DNA from: Symbiodinium natans
Lineage: Eukaryota; Sar; Dinophyceae; Suessiales; Symbiodiniaceae
Direction: 5' to 3'
Assembly: GCA_905221605.1 (NCBI GenBank)
Contig: CAJNDS010002261.1
Coordinates: 124,001 to 188,000 of the forward strand
DNA: 64,000 nucleotides
Each line of letters opens with the position of its first letter. The first letter of the stretch is position 1. The notes below the pieces were generated by a model, which was not told where the DNA came from, made no database searches, and saw nothing but the letters and a program-made list of their open reading frames with translations. The translations under genes were made by a program, and so were the position numbers. Shown here piece after piece: positions 12,101 through 23,972 of the stretch.

Positions 12101-15100
12101 TGGGGTTTAGGGTTGTGGTCAAGGCTTTTGGGTTGAGGCCTTAACCTCAAACTCCAGGGCCCTCAGTTTGAGGATTGAATGCTGTGTGGGTCCCACAGTT
12201 CAGCTCACCCGTGTACCAAAGCTATCAAACCCGGTCTAAAAACTACTAAAAAGCCACAGAGAACGAGCCGAAGCAAGACCGGACCTCCATGATCCGGGAC
12301 AGCGTTTCTGTGCCAATCAGCACCTGCTTTCAGCTTCGCTGGCTGTGGTTTCGGGGTTTAAGAAACTACCAGGCTGTGCACGTTAGGGTCAAGGGCGGGA
12401 GTGGCTCCAAAAGAAGCAGCACCCCCAAGAAGCCCTGCTCTCGGGCTTAATCTGACCTGAATCGTGTGTAGAGTTGCGAACGCTATGCGAATGGCCACAA
12501 CTGGTGTGATGATAAGTCCCGGAAAAGGGGCAGGCATGGATTGACTTACTTGTACCCCTACTTTTTAGCACATATGCACCTCCAAGCCATGTATGAGCAC
12601 CTTGTGAATCCAGTTGACCTAGCTGAGAGATCGTCTTCGTCTCTGTTGCCATGAAGCGTGTTGACAGGTGAGGACAAGCTCCAAAGAGGCCGAAGTCACA
12701 AAGCACTCGCAAAGGCGAAGCACCAGAAAACACATTCGAAGGCTCCTGCAAAAAGCTTCAAAACCCGCAAAGACAGCCCCTGCCTCGGTGCCGTTCCCGT
12801 CCAGGCCCAGCTCTGCCGAGACCCCCATGGCCGCCAGCGAGGCGCTGACCTAGCAGATGTGGGGTTTAAGGCTTTCCTTACAGGAGCTTGGGGCCTGGGT
12901 GAAACACTTTTGTGATTGTGGGATCTGGGTGTGAATACATACAGCTGTCTTTTGCAAAGTGGCCAACGCCCTCACACGAAAACCCACACAGTCTCTGGAG
13001 CGTAAGCTTTGCGCCTGCCGACTTGTGGCATGGGAAGCAGAGACCATCGAATCTCCTGGTAGGAAGGGCAAGCTAAAGAACAAGTACAGCCAAACCGGCG
13101 CTATGGGATCATTCTTTCGTGCTGTGGCGGCCACTTAGCGACGCAACTTGATTTTTTGATGGTCTTAGGGCTTACAGCACACAACTGGTGATGCCAGCGT
13201 CCTTCCCGGCACAAGCCTTGATAACCTCGGAACGAAGGTTGCCACATTGCAGCTGGTGCCAGGCGCTCCGTCCCAAAAAAGGCCCCCCCTCTCAAATGCA
13301 TCCAGGCCACTTGGTGGCATCTCACCACAAAGCCTCTGCCAGCCTTGCAATGCACAGTAATTCGCCTCGTCCTTCCCCCCATACCAGAAACTTTCTGTTC
13401 GCCCCCCCCCCCTCGGCCAAACCGCCTTGAGCGCCTGTTGAAGGAGGGACAGCACAGCTCAGAAATTGAGAGTCTTGAATCTTTTGTTTCAGGGGTGAAG
13501 CTCCCAACTTAAGAACTTGAGGGCTAAACTCCTTGAATGAAACCCCTAACAAGACCAAAAGAAGCCTTAATCCTACGAGGCCCCGTGCCGTGGTAAGCCT
13601 GTGCCCACAGCCCCACCAACCCTCTGCCCGTGAAGCCAGGTGGAGGCGGGCCGATGCACAGTGTTCACAAGTGCGATAAGGATTTCTATACTAGAAGTTA
13701 CCTTCAAGACCCTGTCTGGAAAAAAAAACCGCATCCCGAGAGCTGGCCTGGAAGCGATCTGATGGAATCTTCCACCACCTGCAGGCACTGAGATTTGCTG
13801 GTGCAAGATATGCTGGTGCAAGGTGGAGGCAGCGCAAAGCTTTGTCTGATTCGCGATTTTGCACTTTTGCAGGCCTGCAACTCGACCCCAAGGCACATGC
13901 AGAGCTTACCCTCACCCGAACGCCTGAACAAAACACTTGTGCCCCAACCCCCCAACTCCCCTACCCCCGAAGCCCCCTCAAAGCAACCAGATCTTGAAGA
14001 ACCAGCCTTTGCTCGCTGCAAGCCGATCGAGGAGACTGCGTCCGTCCCGGGCATCTGATAAACCAGCGCCTGAGCGCGGAGAACTGCAGAAATGGACTTT
14101 CGAATTTGGCCGTAGGGAGGAGAAGTTCGGAGTTGTGGGGTGAGTTTTTGCTTTCCTTGAGGTTTCGATTTGTGTAGGGTTTAGGAACATTTGGCTTTGG
14201 CATTCTTGAGATCTGAGTCCATGGCATCGACGTAACCTCAGCAAACCTGTTCCCGTAGTTAGCAAGTTACGCCTGTGGACAGTTGCCCAGCAGGCTTACC
14301 CTGAACCCTACACCCTAGACTAGGCCCTCCACTAAGCAAACCCAGAAATGCTCAGCTGCCCGCCACCCGACGCCAGGTGACGTTGTCGGCCATGCTGTCA
14401 ACCCCGCCTGCAAAGCGTCATCGCCCCGTCAAGGATGGAAGTGCCAAACCTGTAAAGCGTTACAACGACGGGCGAGTTCACAAACGCAACGCAACCTAAC
14501 CTCACAATCTCACTCCCACAGCTCTAGATTCCGGAACCTAGACCCTCCCCGAAACTTCGAACCCTGCAAGCCCTGATCCCTTCCATCTTCCAAGCGGCCT
14601 TATGGAACCCTATGCAAAAAGACTGGAAGAATACAAGAAAAGAATGGGAAATTTTGAACGAACTACTGCCACTGCAAGGGCATCATACACTGCCTGCCGG
14701 CACGCCCAAGCCCACGTCGTGCTCCGCCAGGCGAGCGGCACGCTGCCAGCGCCGGAGCTGCGACGTGGCAGGGTCGCTCACCTCTGGATGGGCTTCGGGG
14801 CTTCAGTCAGTTTTTTGGCTTCTCTTGACCCTTGGCTCTTCGGCAAAGAATGCTCAGCCCCCGTGCCCGGCCTGGGTGTTGTAGCCGAAGGACCCCTCCG
14901 TGAGGATAAAGCCCCTGACTGAGTACAATGGCACCGTGGCACCTGTCGGAAGCCAAAAACGCGGATTTCGCGGGTCGAGTTTTTCTGTTGGCTCGGTTTG
15001 GACTCTGCAGCTGAAGGCCGGGCTCCCCGATTCTTTAGGGCATGGCCATGGCTCTGATTCATGTGACTCTTATATTGAGCAGAAACACATCAAGACCTCT

Positions 15101-17430
15101 CATGCTTAGCCAGCCACATCCACGGACGCCTGATTACAAAAACACCTGCGTGTCTTTTGCACAGATTGAGAATCCGAAAATAGCTGAGCCGTCCATTTTC
15201 ACAAACTTCAGTTCAATAAAATTTTGTGATTACGCGCCAGACCCCAATTCAAAAAACTCGATGTTTTTGGACTTTTCGCGTCCGCGTGCCAAAGGGTGGT
15301 ATTGGCTCGGCAACGCAGTTATCCCACTCAAGCCAGCATTTCAGCCGATGCCGTGTGCAGGGTGCGAAGTAAGAGGCACGGCATCGAGCCTATACATGTC
15401 TACATGTACACAGACGACGCGTGTACGCGTCATTGGCTTGCTCTCCAAACACAAACGTGAGACTTTAAACGGGTTTGGCTGAGACATTTATGGGCAACTA
15501 CGATGTATCAGGGGAAGGTTGTGATCTTCAAGGAGGGATGTGACTGTGCTGTGCCTGCAGTTGCCAAGATGGAGATGAGCCAGAGCGCGAATGGCTTGCA
15601 GATCTCGCAGCAATTCCTGGGACACCAGGTGCATGCGTTTGAGGCATTTTGAGGCTTTCAGGCTGAATTCTAGCATCGAGGAGACCCCAAACGAAATCAT
15701 GCTAAATCCAAAGAATCTCCATCCTCTGGAGCCCCCAGGCCCTGAACCCTGAACCCCCAGCCCTATAGGATCCTCTAGGATCCATACCCCAAACCGCCGA
15801 GCCACCTCTCCGATTCCGGCGTCGGCCGATATGTCTCGAAGATCGAGGCCGAAGAGAAGGCGGAGCCCAGGGATGTGCGCTCCGCCTGAACAGTTCAGAG
15901 GGACTTGGGCTGTTTTCACTCACTAGGGCTCGGGGTTGTCAGGGTTGAGTAGGGTTGGGAGGTGTTTCAGGGGTTTCGGGCTTTTTGGGGCTTCTGGACT
16001 TCTATGACAGATCTTCGTGGCAAAGGGTTGGGGCTTACAAGGGCATAAGCGTCTGTAGGATTATAGGGGTTTTCGGGGTCAGAAGTTTTCAGGCATCAGG
16101 GCTTTAGGGCTTCAGGGTTTCGAGGATTCCGGAGCTTAGGGTTTAATGAGCTTGTGGCATAGCTCAGGGGCTGATCGTCTTCGGCTCTTGGAGGTTCAGG
16201 GCTTAAGCTTGAAAAAACTTCGGATGCTGGTGGAAACTTGTGGCGAGGAGCGAACTTCTGCCGCGCTTGCTCTCCACTTGGAGACTCCTGGTCGGGTTGT
16301 GTGGGGCTCCAGACAACCACCGTTTGGACCTTTGGGTTTAGGCATGGCTGGAATTTGCAGCTGATGCGACTGTCTGTATATTATTGTTCAAGGATGCTAA
16401 GGACGCATTGAAAGCATCCCCCAAGCTTGCCGCAAAAACGCGTAGCTACAGTTGACGTGGCATCTGCCACACAAAATCACAGGCCGAAACCCTCAAATGA
16501 TTTCCTGCACGCCTGAAGCCGACAGCCAAGAAGCCAACATTGGACTCATGGGACACCCGAGCGGTCCTTCGAGCCTCGCGAAGTCTGAGAACGCCTCAGG
16601 CCGCAACCCAAACCCCCTCACATCATCCACATCGTTCCCATAAACGATAGAAGGCCCAAACATGAAGAACTTCCTGAAACACTGAAACCCGAGCTTGAGC
16701 AGCCGCAACCCAAGAATGCGGGGCTTCTGCTGGCCCAGTTTGTTGAAGCGGGTCAAGGGTCCAGGGTTGAGAAGCCCCACTTGTTTCCCAACTCCAACTT
16801 TGAAACTTAAAAGCTAAACCGGGTAAACCGGCTAAACAGGCTGAACCGGCATAAGCTCTGACTTCCTGACCTCAAGACTCTTAAGGTCTAAACCTGAGGC
16901 GAAGCCCTGCCTTGACTGCCGCGAGCTTCGAGAGGACCGACGGGAGCTCTGCGAGTGCCTGTAGCGGGCACAAGTTTTCAAGAGCACGCCTTGGATCTCG
17001 GTTTTCAGTTCAGGTTACAGGTTTGGGGTGCAGCCTTAGGCTGCGAAAAGTCTGGCCCGACCCCTACTGATGCAGACCCGGCCCCGATGTTGAGGCTTGT
17101 TGTGAGAACTGGCTCGCGAGAAGTGGCGGCTCCGACACTCTGAAGGACCGCTTTGTGGTTCTTACCGATAAGAAACCGAACACCCCTTGTCTGTTCCTAA
17201 ACCCCCGAAGTGAAGCAAGCGGCCCAGACTTGCCCTCTCTACGAGCGGCCTTCTCTGCCGAGGTTGCGGGGAGAACTGCTCGAACTCTTCCCTGGGCACC
17301 CAGGGGTTAGGGTATTCTAGCGTGCTCCGTCGTTTCAGGAAACACTTCCTTCCTAGACGGGCTGTGAAGGTGGGTGGGTACAGAGGGCTTGAGGGTCTGG
17401 GGCAGGAAGCTGGGCCAAGCACAGACCTTC
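9180..17430 (-). CDS. Unidentified intron-rich gene, many short exons
   Basis: I do not recognise this product. Many 40-110 nt minus-strand segments read as plausible protein and are bounded by AG acceptors and GT/GC donors. Going 3'-ward along the gene they include: about 17.2 kb (SAEKAARREGKSGPLASL), 16.95 kb (ALENLCPLQALAELPSVLSK), 16.75 kb (RFNKLGQQKPRILGLRLLK), 14.9 kb (VPLYSVRGFILTEGSFGYN), 14.75 kb (SDPATSQLRRWQRAARLAEH), 14.4 kb (DSMADNVTWRRVAG), 12.3 kb (VLIGTETLSRIMEVR), 12.0 kb (KWKEEAPGTLDRWLPKVWA), 11.25 kb (RLDTAAASWAELILEEAG), 10.7 kb (ILNIPEPKLPGAAREEQNDF), 10.5 kb (EADNLPQLQANELRRSMNED), 9.8 kb (SAADFWWRSLQRRLAPASQ) and 9.35 kb (VLAFAVPVIASMGLLGGSDE). One segment near 16.7 kb (QQKPR then FFMFGPSIVYG) weakly resembles the start of a pleckstrin-homology domain. 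Introns are full of TTTAGGG-like words. Exact exon borders, ends, and whether this is one gene or two are unresolved. Confidence 0.4.
10371..10450 (+). repeat. Eight perfect copies of a 10-bp repeat
   Basis: CCCCGTAAAG is repeated eight times without a mismatch, directly beside the possible minus-strand exon at 10.46-10.53 kb. The perfection points to recent slippage or expansion. The unit is close to a telomere heptamer with an inserted G. Confidence 0.97.
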
Positions 17431-20400
17431 CATGAGCAGCGACAATGCATCAAGAAGAACATGAGGCAGGGGTCGCTGGCGAAAAACCGTCGTCAGCAGC
17501 GTCCTCGCGCGCCTGCCGAAGCAAGAGAATGTGTGCTTGGCCTCAAAAGCTGTTGTGGGGCAACAATATCACAGCTGTTCGTGGGCATGCAAGTACGCAC
17601 GTCCTGAGGGTCGGTTCGACCCTGACATGCACCTTCTTGGTTTATCCATGAAACAGCAGATCAGATTGCTTCCCGAAGATTCCGCGGAGATTGATCTGCA
17701 AGCCATGCAGAAGGTCAAGAGCTCATGCTGTCGTTCGGGAATCAACAGAACAACATCCACATGCTTCACACGTTGAAACCCGGCAACCCCGGTTCAAGTT
17801 CCACAAAGCAAAAAACATCCATATACATCCCAAATACACTCGTAGTGCGGCGGGCACTTTCCAGTTCTTCCCCTCCTCACCGCTCAGCATCGAAGTCGAA
17901 ACACCCCGAGCCCAAACCCTGATAACCCCCAGTCCGGACAACTGGAACATCGTGGAACCCTACTTCAAGAAGGCTCATGGGCAAGTGATGTCATCAACTT
18001 GCCACAGCGATCCGTCCTCATCACTGTCGGGGCCATCTTCAGCCCAGCCGAACATGCCAATTCCGAATTCACAGCTGCCAGTGCTTTCGCCAGGCTAGGC
18101 ATTTATGTTGTGGGCTGTGGCTGTGGGTTTGAGGCTTTGGCTTCAAAAGCCACAGACCAGAATGCGATCTGAAATCATCTGCCTTCATGAACCATGCTCT
18201 GCTGATCTATCTATGGAAGAACGTGGCAATGCTGGTGCAGCCGCTGCCTATCTAGCTTCTGCCCCCACATGGTCATGTGACCTTCTACTACGTGTGAGCG
18301 CGGCGGGCATCGCACGTAACTCTCAGCGAAAAGGGGCACTGTACAGCCGCAACGATCCCTAAGAATCGAACCCTGTGGCAGCACAGCTTTTCCGAAATAC
18401 TACATGAGGGCCTGTGACAACATCCACATGGCTGATACCTTCCAGCAAAGTCTCCTAACCCTGCGATCCCTACTGCTTTCTGAAGAAAATCAGTTCTTGT
18501 GTCCCATATTCCTAAGCACTGCGGGGTGGCACCGTTGCCCGGAAGGTGCCGGAAAGAAAATTGAATGACCTCAGCATCGGGGCAAGGGGTTAATCAGGAG
18601 GTAGGGTTGACAAAAAGTTGCAGCTTTCGATAGCGCCTTCCTGATTCGGCAGTTGTGCGGCTTCGGAGCGGACAGAGGCAAAAAGCTTAACGATGCACAG
18701 GCAAACTGGGAGGAAGGTTTGGGCTAGGAGTCTTTTGGAAGCTTCGAAGCCAAGGTTCGGCGCGACGAGCGCGACCAAGGCAACTATGAGCAGGACACCT
18801 GGGCGTATGGGGCAGTGAGGAAGGCTGAAAGCAAAGGAGCCTGAAACATGAAATGCTAATGACACCACATGCAAAGACCTCATGACCTCCCCTCCATGAC
18901 ATGCCCCTTCCTGTCAGGCGGCCCTTTGAACTTCAACAAAGGCTCGACGTGGGAGACGAAACCCAAAGTTGAAGCGCGCCAACTAGCACACCTGAACCGC
19001 CCTGCTGCCGCATCACAAGCACAGGCCATGAATGAATCCTGAAACCCATTTGTCTGCACCGCTGCGGCCCGTGCCAACTGAAGCAGCCCGCATATTTAGT
19101 GAAGCCTGCACATGCCACGCCAAAGAACTGTCATGACACAATACAAACAACCTTACACACACAAACTTGTTTTGTCTGCGACCCGGCCTGCAGAACCAAA
19201 GGCTATGCAGTCCCACTGTTACCAGACCGCAGCCAAAACAGCACAAAAGACATGCATGTTTAGGGTGGTAGGATGTGCCATGTAGCAAATCTTGGTTTTT
19301 CCACGTTCTTCCCATCGTTATCTTCGTATTTCGAACATGCCCGTTAACACTGAAAAGGAACATCAAAGCAACTTCCATGTGCACATGGCGATTTTTCGGC
19401 CTGTCACCTAGTTAAGTAAAGCAACATTCAACCGAGTTGGGCACCGCCCTCAGCAAAGAGCATGGCAAACACAGTTTCGTCTACGTTTTGTGCACCTGGT
19501 GACCACCTCTTGAACTTCTCGCACTCGTACCTCGTACAATCATGTGCGTCTCATGAACCCCAAATGGCAGAATGCATCACAAGCAAAAAAGGGGCCTGTT
19601 TTGGGCCCGGATTTTTGCCAAAAGGTGTCCAAAGAATGCCCCCATTCTTGGGCCCGTTTTGTGGATACTTTCGCGAATGCCGTATGCCTCGCGGGTGTTC
19701 CAGACAATTGCACGGACGGCTCATGGTTTGTCGGCCGCGTGCTCCTGCTGCCGAGAGCAGGCCGATCACCATGCCGCCCAGACGGCCTCGGCCGTGTCCT
19801 GTTCGAGCTCATGGCTCACATCTGGGCTATGCAGCTCCAGCTAGGTGCTAGAGTTCCATCTGTCGGTGCCGCCCGCCAGGCAGACAACGCCGCACATCGC
19901 CGTCAACATCCTGCTGGTTACCTTTGCCCGCGCTAGCCTGGGTGTCCAAACTGGAAGCTGCAGGCTCAAACCCAACACATAAGGTGTTGTCGCGTTACGG
20001 CGCGAACGAAAGCAAAGACAAACACGGAGGACTGCAGCTTTCGACACTTTCTGACAATTAAACGAGACACACCGAGGCTTTGCAGCTCTCTGGAAAATTG
20101 ACGGACTTGAAGGTCTGCATCTCTCTCTTGCGCGCAGAGCTTATGCATGTGGCCCCCAAGGCCCAAACATTCAAAAGCGACGAAAATTCTTTAAAAACCT
20201 CCAGCTGTTCACCATGATCGTGCTTCGAACAGTTCAAAATCACCACAGAACGGTGCACCCACCATTACTTCGCACAGCGTCATTCCTGCTAGGGACTTGT
20301 AGGAACGATTCAGCAACAACGCTGAAAGCCGTACGACATAGACGGCCAAGAATGCTCATGGATCAAGGTCAACCATGTTCTCTGAGCTCATCGAGCAACG

Positions 20401-21100
20401 TGCTTCCATGTCTTCATTTGCAAATTTGTCACCTGGGACACTTAGACACTTGGGACACTTCAACACTTGGGATACTTGGGACACTTTGAAGCACGTGGAG
20501 CACTTGAGACAATTGGACACTTGTGAGACATTTCTGGAACACGTGAGTCTGCTGACTTATTTCTCTTCTCTGCCGCTTCTTCATCGTTCTCGTCAAGCTG
20601 TTCTTCGCTGAGCTGCATGCAAGGAACCAGCTAATGATGCGGAGGCACATGTGGCTTGGGTCTGGCAGGCAGTGCGGGAAGTGGAGCCATCACACCCTGA
20701 CTGGGCAGAGGGGACACATTGGCCCAATCTGTCCAGCCAGAGCGCAGGCCACAGTGAGTACGGGTGTGCGGCATGGAAGACGGAAGGAGGAGGGGAGGCG
20801 GCGGTAAAGTTTCTCTTCGCGAGTAACGGACTAGCACAAGCAGCAGTACCGCCCTGCGAGCCAAGACTGCGGGCGGGCAGACTCGCAGGCGTACGTGCTA
20901 TGCCGTTGCGTGCAGGCAGCAAACACCACTGTACAAGTACATACACGTTCACTGCAAGCACTCGTCCGTTACGAATGTACGTGAACAGCAACAAAAGAAG
21001 CACCAGCTGAACGCTCCCTTCTTTTGACTTGTTGGTGCAGATGCGGATGCAGATCCGCAAAGTCCGAAGAGACCGGCAGGTCGGCGGGCAACCCAAGAAT
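17431..21100. other. No gene identified
   Basis: Open frames here are short and mutually overlapping. A minus-strand hydrophobic stretch near 18.69-18.88 kb (LLIVALVALVAPN) could be an exon with a membrane segment, but I see no convincing neighbours for it. TTTAGGG-like words are much rarer than to the left, suggesting different origin or age. Confidence 0.3.
20431..20530 (+). repeat. Degenerate GGGACACTT-type short tandem repeat
   Basis: About ten imperfect copies of a 9-12 bp word (ACTTGGGACACTT and variants) sit head to tail. No coding interpretation. Confidence 0.75.
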
Positions 21101-22930
21101 GCTGGACGGATTCTCCAATGGTTTCAGGCTTCGGCTTGACCCGACAGGGGTACAGCAGGCCAGCATTCTTCAAGCGGGAGCCAAATAGGCGGAAAGGTCC
21201 TTTTCCAGCGGGTATGTGCAGGTGCAGAACGAGGATGGAAAGGCTGCCCAGGGCACATCGCAACGCTCGGAGGGCTGGAAACCAAGCAAAGAAGGATCAT
21301 AACCTCGGCTGAAGCCGTCCGCACAATGTGGACAGAAATAAACTGGCATTCTTGCAACAAGAAGAAGGCCCGCAGCAAGGAGCTGAGGCCGCGCGCCAGC
21401 GAGAGGCCTTTCCAGGCGGCCGAGTCAGCGGCAGAGTGGAGGGTGACCAGTCGGAAGCAAACAGGACAACAGGTGCAGGAGACCACACTGGGCGAGCAAC
21501 TCCCAGGCAGCTATGTAGTGCTGAGAAGGCTCATCTGCAGGACCACGGAAAGAGTGCGTTCAGTTGCGACTGCGTGAAGGTGTACTGAAAGAACAAGCAC
21601 GCGCCAGATCGCACAAAGCCACCAAGATCTGCGGAGGAAGAAGACGCGCAGGCATCCGCGAAGGCTTTGCATTGAAAATGTGGGACCAGAAGCAGAGTGC
21701 GAAAGTCAGTACCGGACTTGCAGATGTCCAGCCAGAGAGACATAGCGCAGAAGTCGAACTGCCAACCGATCCAAACCACGGACGCAGAGAGTTTAGCTTT
21801 GTGCCAGCTCATGGGCACGTTCAGAACCTGCAGGAGAACGACCAGCACGGAAGCCAGCAACGGGGCGGAGCTCTTTTCCAGCAGGCGCAACAGATCATCA
21901 TCGTTGATGCGCTGAGTGGCTCACCCGCCAGACTCGGTGAATGAGACGTACAAGGAGTCCGGCTCGCGAGACCAGTCAAACCAGATGCACGAGCACCGAA
22001 GTTAAGTGTCAGGCACTGGTACAGTCGGCCGCCATGGCGCAAACAGAGCAGACCTTGGTCAGCAGGCAAAATCTTGAGGCGGCGATGAGCCTTGCTGACG
22101 TCCAGGACTGCATAGTGGTGGTTAGAGGACCGGTTAGAAAGGCGGGTATTGGCGGTGACACCTGAGATGGAGCTGTCGACCACGAGACGCGGTGGACGAG
22201 ATTCGGAAAGGGCAAGACCGAGTTTCCCAAGGCGGAGTGGCGGAAACGGGTCTTGAGCTCCGCATCCCCACCCTGAACTTCACAGATCCAACCTTGCGCC
22301 AGCTCTCCTTAAGAAGGTCATCAACAATCTCGAATGATCCAGAGCGGACTTCTTCCAAGCGGACTCACAATGGCAAAGTTCTGGAGCAGGGGTGGTCGGT
22401 TGAACAGGGCACGGCGGGATCGGGTGAGCGAAACCCAACGGAACACCATTGTGCAAGTGAGAGAACAGGTCCACATCAGGATCTTCAAATAACAAAGACA
22501 GAGCGTGCCAAAGGGACAGGCGGAAAGGCTGTCTGGTGACTCGGCATGCAGAAACTAGCGAAGGTCATCGAAGAAGGGTGTTGGCTGTTCTTGCGACAGC
22601 GGAGGAGCGTTGGCGCGGACACAATCTTGCAAACAAGTCCGGAGTTGACAAGACGCTGCAGCGTGCACCAAGAACCGTCCGGCTGACGGGCGTTTTCGGA
22701 GGAACTTGTGGAATCCAGGCAAGTGGTGGACGCCAGAGCTGCCAGCGCTTGTCGGCATCCAGGCCGTGGCGGCAAGCTGCAACGAGGCACCACGGCGCGA
22801 AGGCACGGATCCAAGCCATGACCACAAAAGACTCGATACGGGACTTTCAAGGAAAATGAGGCCACCACGACTGGCAACCCAAAAGCAAGTAGCGGGCGCG
22901 TTTCTGTGAACAGCTGGAGTCTTGCAGTTC
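21100..22930 (-). pseudogene. Decayed DIRS-type reverse transcriptase
   Basis: Reverse-transcriptase pieces are spread over three frames on the minus strand. Around 22.2-21.9 kb: VVDSSISGVTAN, YAVLDVSKAHRRLKILPADQ, then GLLCLRHGGRLYQCLTLNFG, the palm and finger blocks typical of DIRS/Ngaro RT. Around 21.9-21.7 kb: NDDDLLRLLEKS where Y-x-D-D is expected, then VPMSWHKAKLS and WIGWQFDF. The same blocks occur in element B (LDFKAAHKLVKV, YVDDLLL, PISWKKAAFG, CGWQF) at low identity, so this is a different and older family. Several frameshifts make it non-functional. It abuts the 3' LTR of element A. Confidence 0.7.
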
Positions 22931-22955
22931 CATTCGTTGGCGCTTGCTGAGGTCG

Positions 22956-23340
22956 TGAAAAACCGAAGGTCCCTCTGGTACCTTTTCCCTTGAAAGCACG
23001 AACCCAAACCTATCTCAACCAAGTGCGGACACGTCTTTTTCACTCGCAGGCCTTGAGCCAAAAGTCACGAAGTGCGCAAACTAAACGAATTCACATGTGA
23101 GCTTAAACTCAGCTTCAGAACAAAGTTCCTACACACTGCATACTCACTCAAAGTAGCGTATTGGGCAAAAACATACTCGTATGATTTCCTAGGGAAATCA
23201 TCGAGGCAAAAACCATCGAGGATGAGATCATAAAGATTCCCAATCACTCCGAAGCAAAACAACTCTATACAAGCTGATCCAAAACATGACAAAACCGTAT
23301 CTTCCACCCCCCGCATTTTGCTGAGGGTTCATGCCAAAGA
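22956..23340 (-). repeat. 3' LTR of element A (outer start not defined)
   Basis: Read on the minus strand this matches, with scattered substitutions, the plus-strand LTR of element C from about 56,683 to its end: TTGGATCAGCTTG, GCTTCGGAGTGATTGGGAAT, TTTTTGCCCAATACGCTA, AAGCTGAGTTTAAGCTCAC, and the terminal CCTTCGGTTTTTCA. No primer binding site follows the terminal CA, as expected for a 3' LTR. The first part of C's LTR has no visible match here, so the upstream limit is uncertain. Bases 23,341-23,972 hold the rest of the 3' untranslated region and perhaps the missing LTR start; nothing else was seen there. Confidence 0.8.
23052..23063 (-). promoter_or_regulatory. Spliced-leader-like 12-mer in LTR of A
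   Basis: The minus strand reads TTTTGGCTCAAG, identical to the last 12 nt of the conserved dinoflagellate spliced leader, followed 8 nt later by GTGAAAAAGA. The same pair of motifs occurs in the other LTRs of this window. Confidence 0.7.
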
Positions 23341-23972
23341 TCCAAAGTCCAAGCAGAGCTCGGCACTTCAACACGAAGGGGATGCCCTGGCCACATTCCC
23401 TTGGTGCGTACTTGCCACCAAAGCGAAACAAACGACACACCAGCCGATCTCTGACATAAAAAAAAACTTAAACTCATGCAAGATCCCACCAGAAGGCAGG
23501 TTGTCCTGGGTCCAACTGGCACCCAAGAGTTCGTTGTCCAAACTCGTGACAAACTAATTCAACTTGCATCATCCTGCACTAGACAGGGTTGTCTTGGAAG
23601 GTCTCCAAGAGTTCGTGGTGACAAACACGTTAAAACAAATTAATGCAAGTCTCAGGCTCACCCACTCTCAGTAAACGACCTCGACGTAGTCATAGCCTTC
23701 AATCTCGCAACCTCCAGGAAAGAACCAAAAACCGTTGGCCAGTCGTCGCATCACCAACGTAGCGGCAGGCAGGTTCCCATAAACCAAACCAAGACAAGCT
23801 TGCAGCAATCAGACGAATCTTGCTGCCTCCATCCAGCGAAAACACATGCACTGACTCAGGCTTCTCGGAAACCAATGGGAAAAGCGCGGGCGGGCCATGG
23901 CGGCTCGGATGCCACGGCGTCCCTCAAACGGCTGCGGGGCATCTTCTTCACCCCTTGAGGTCAGCAAGCACC

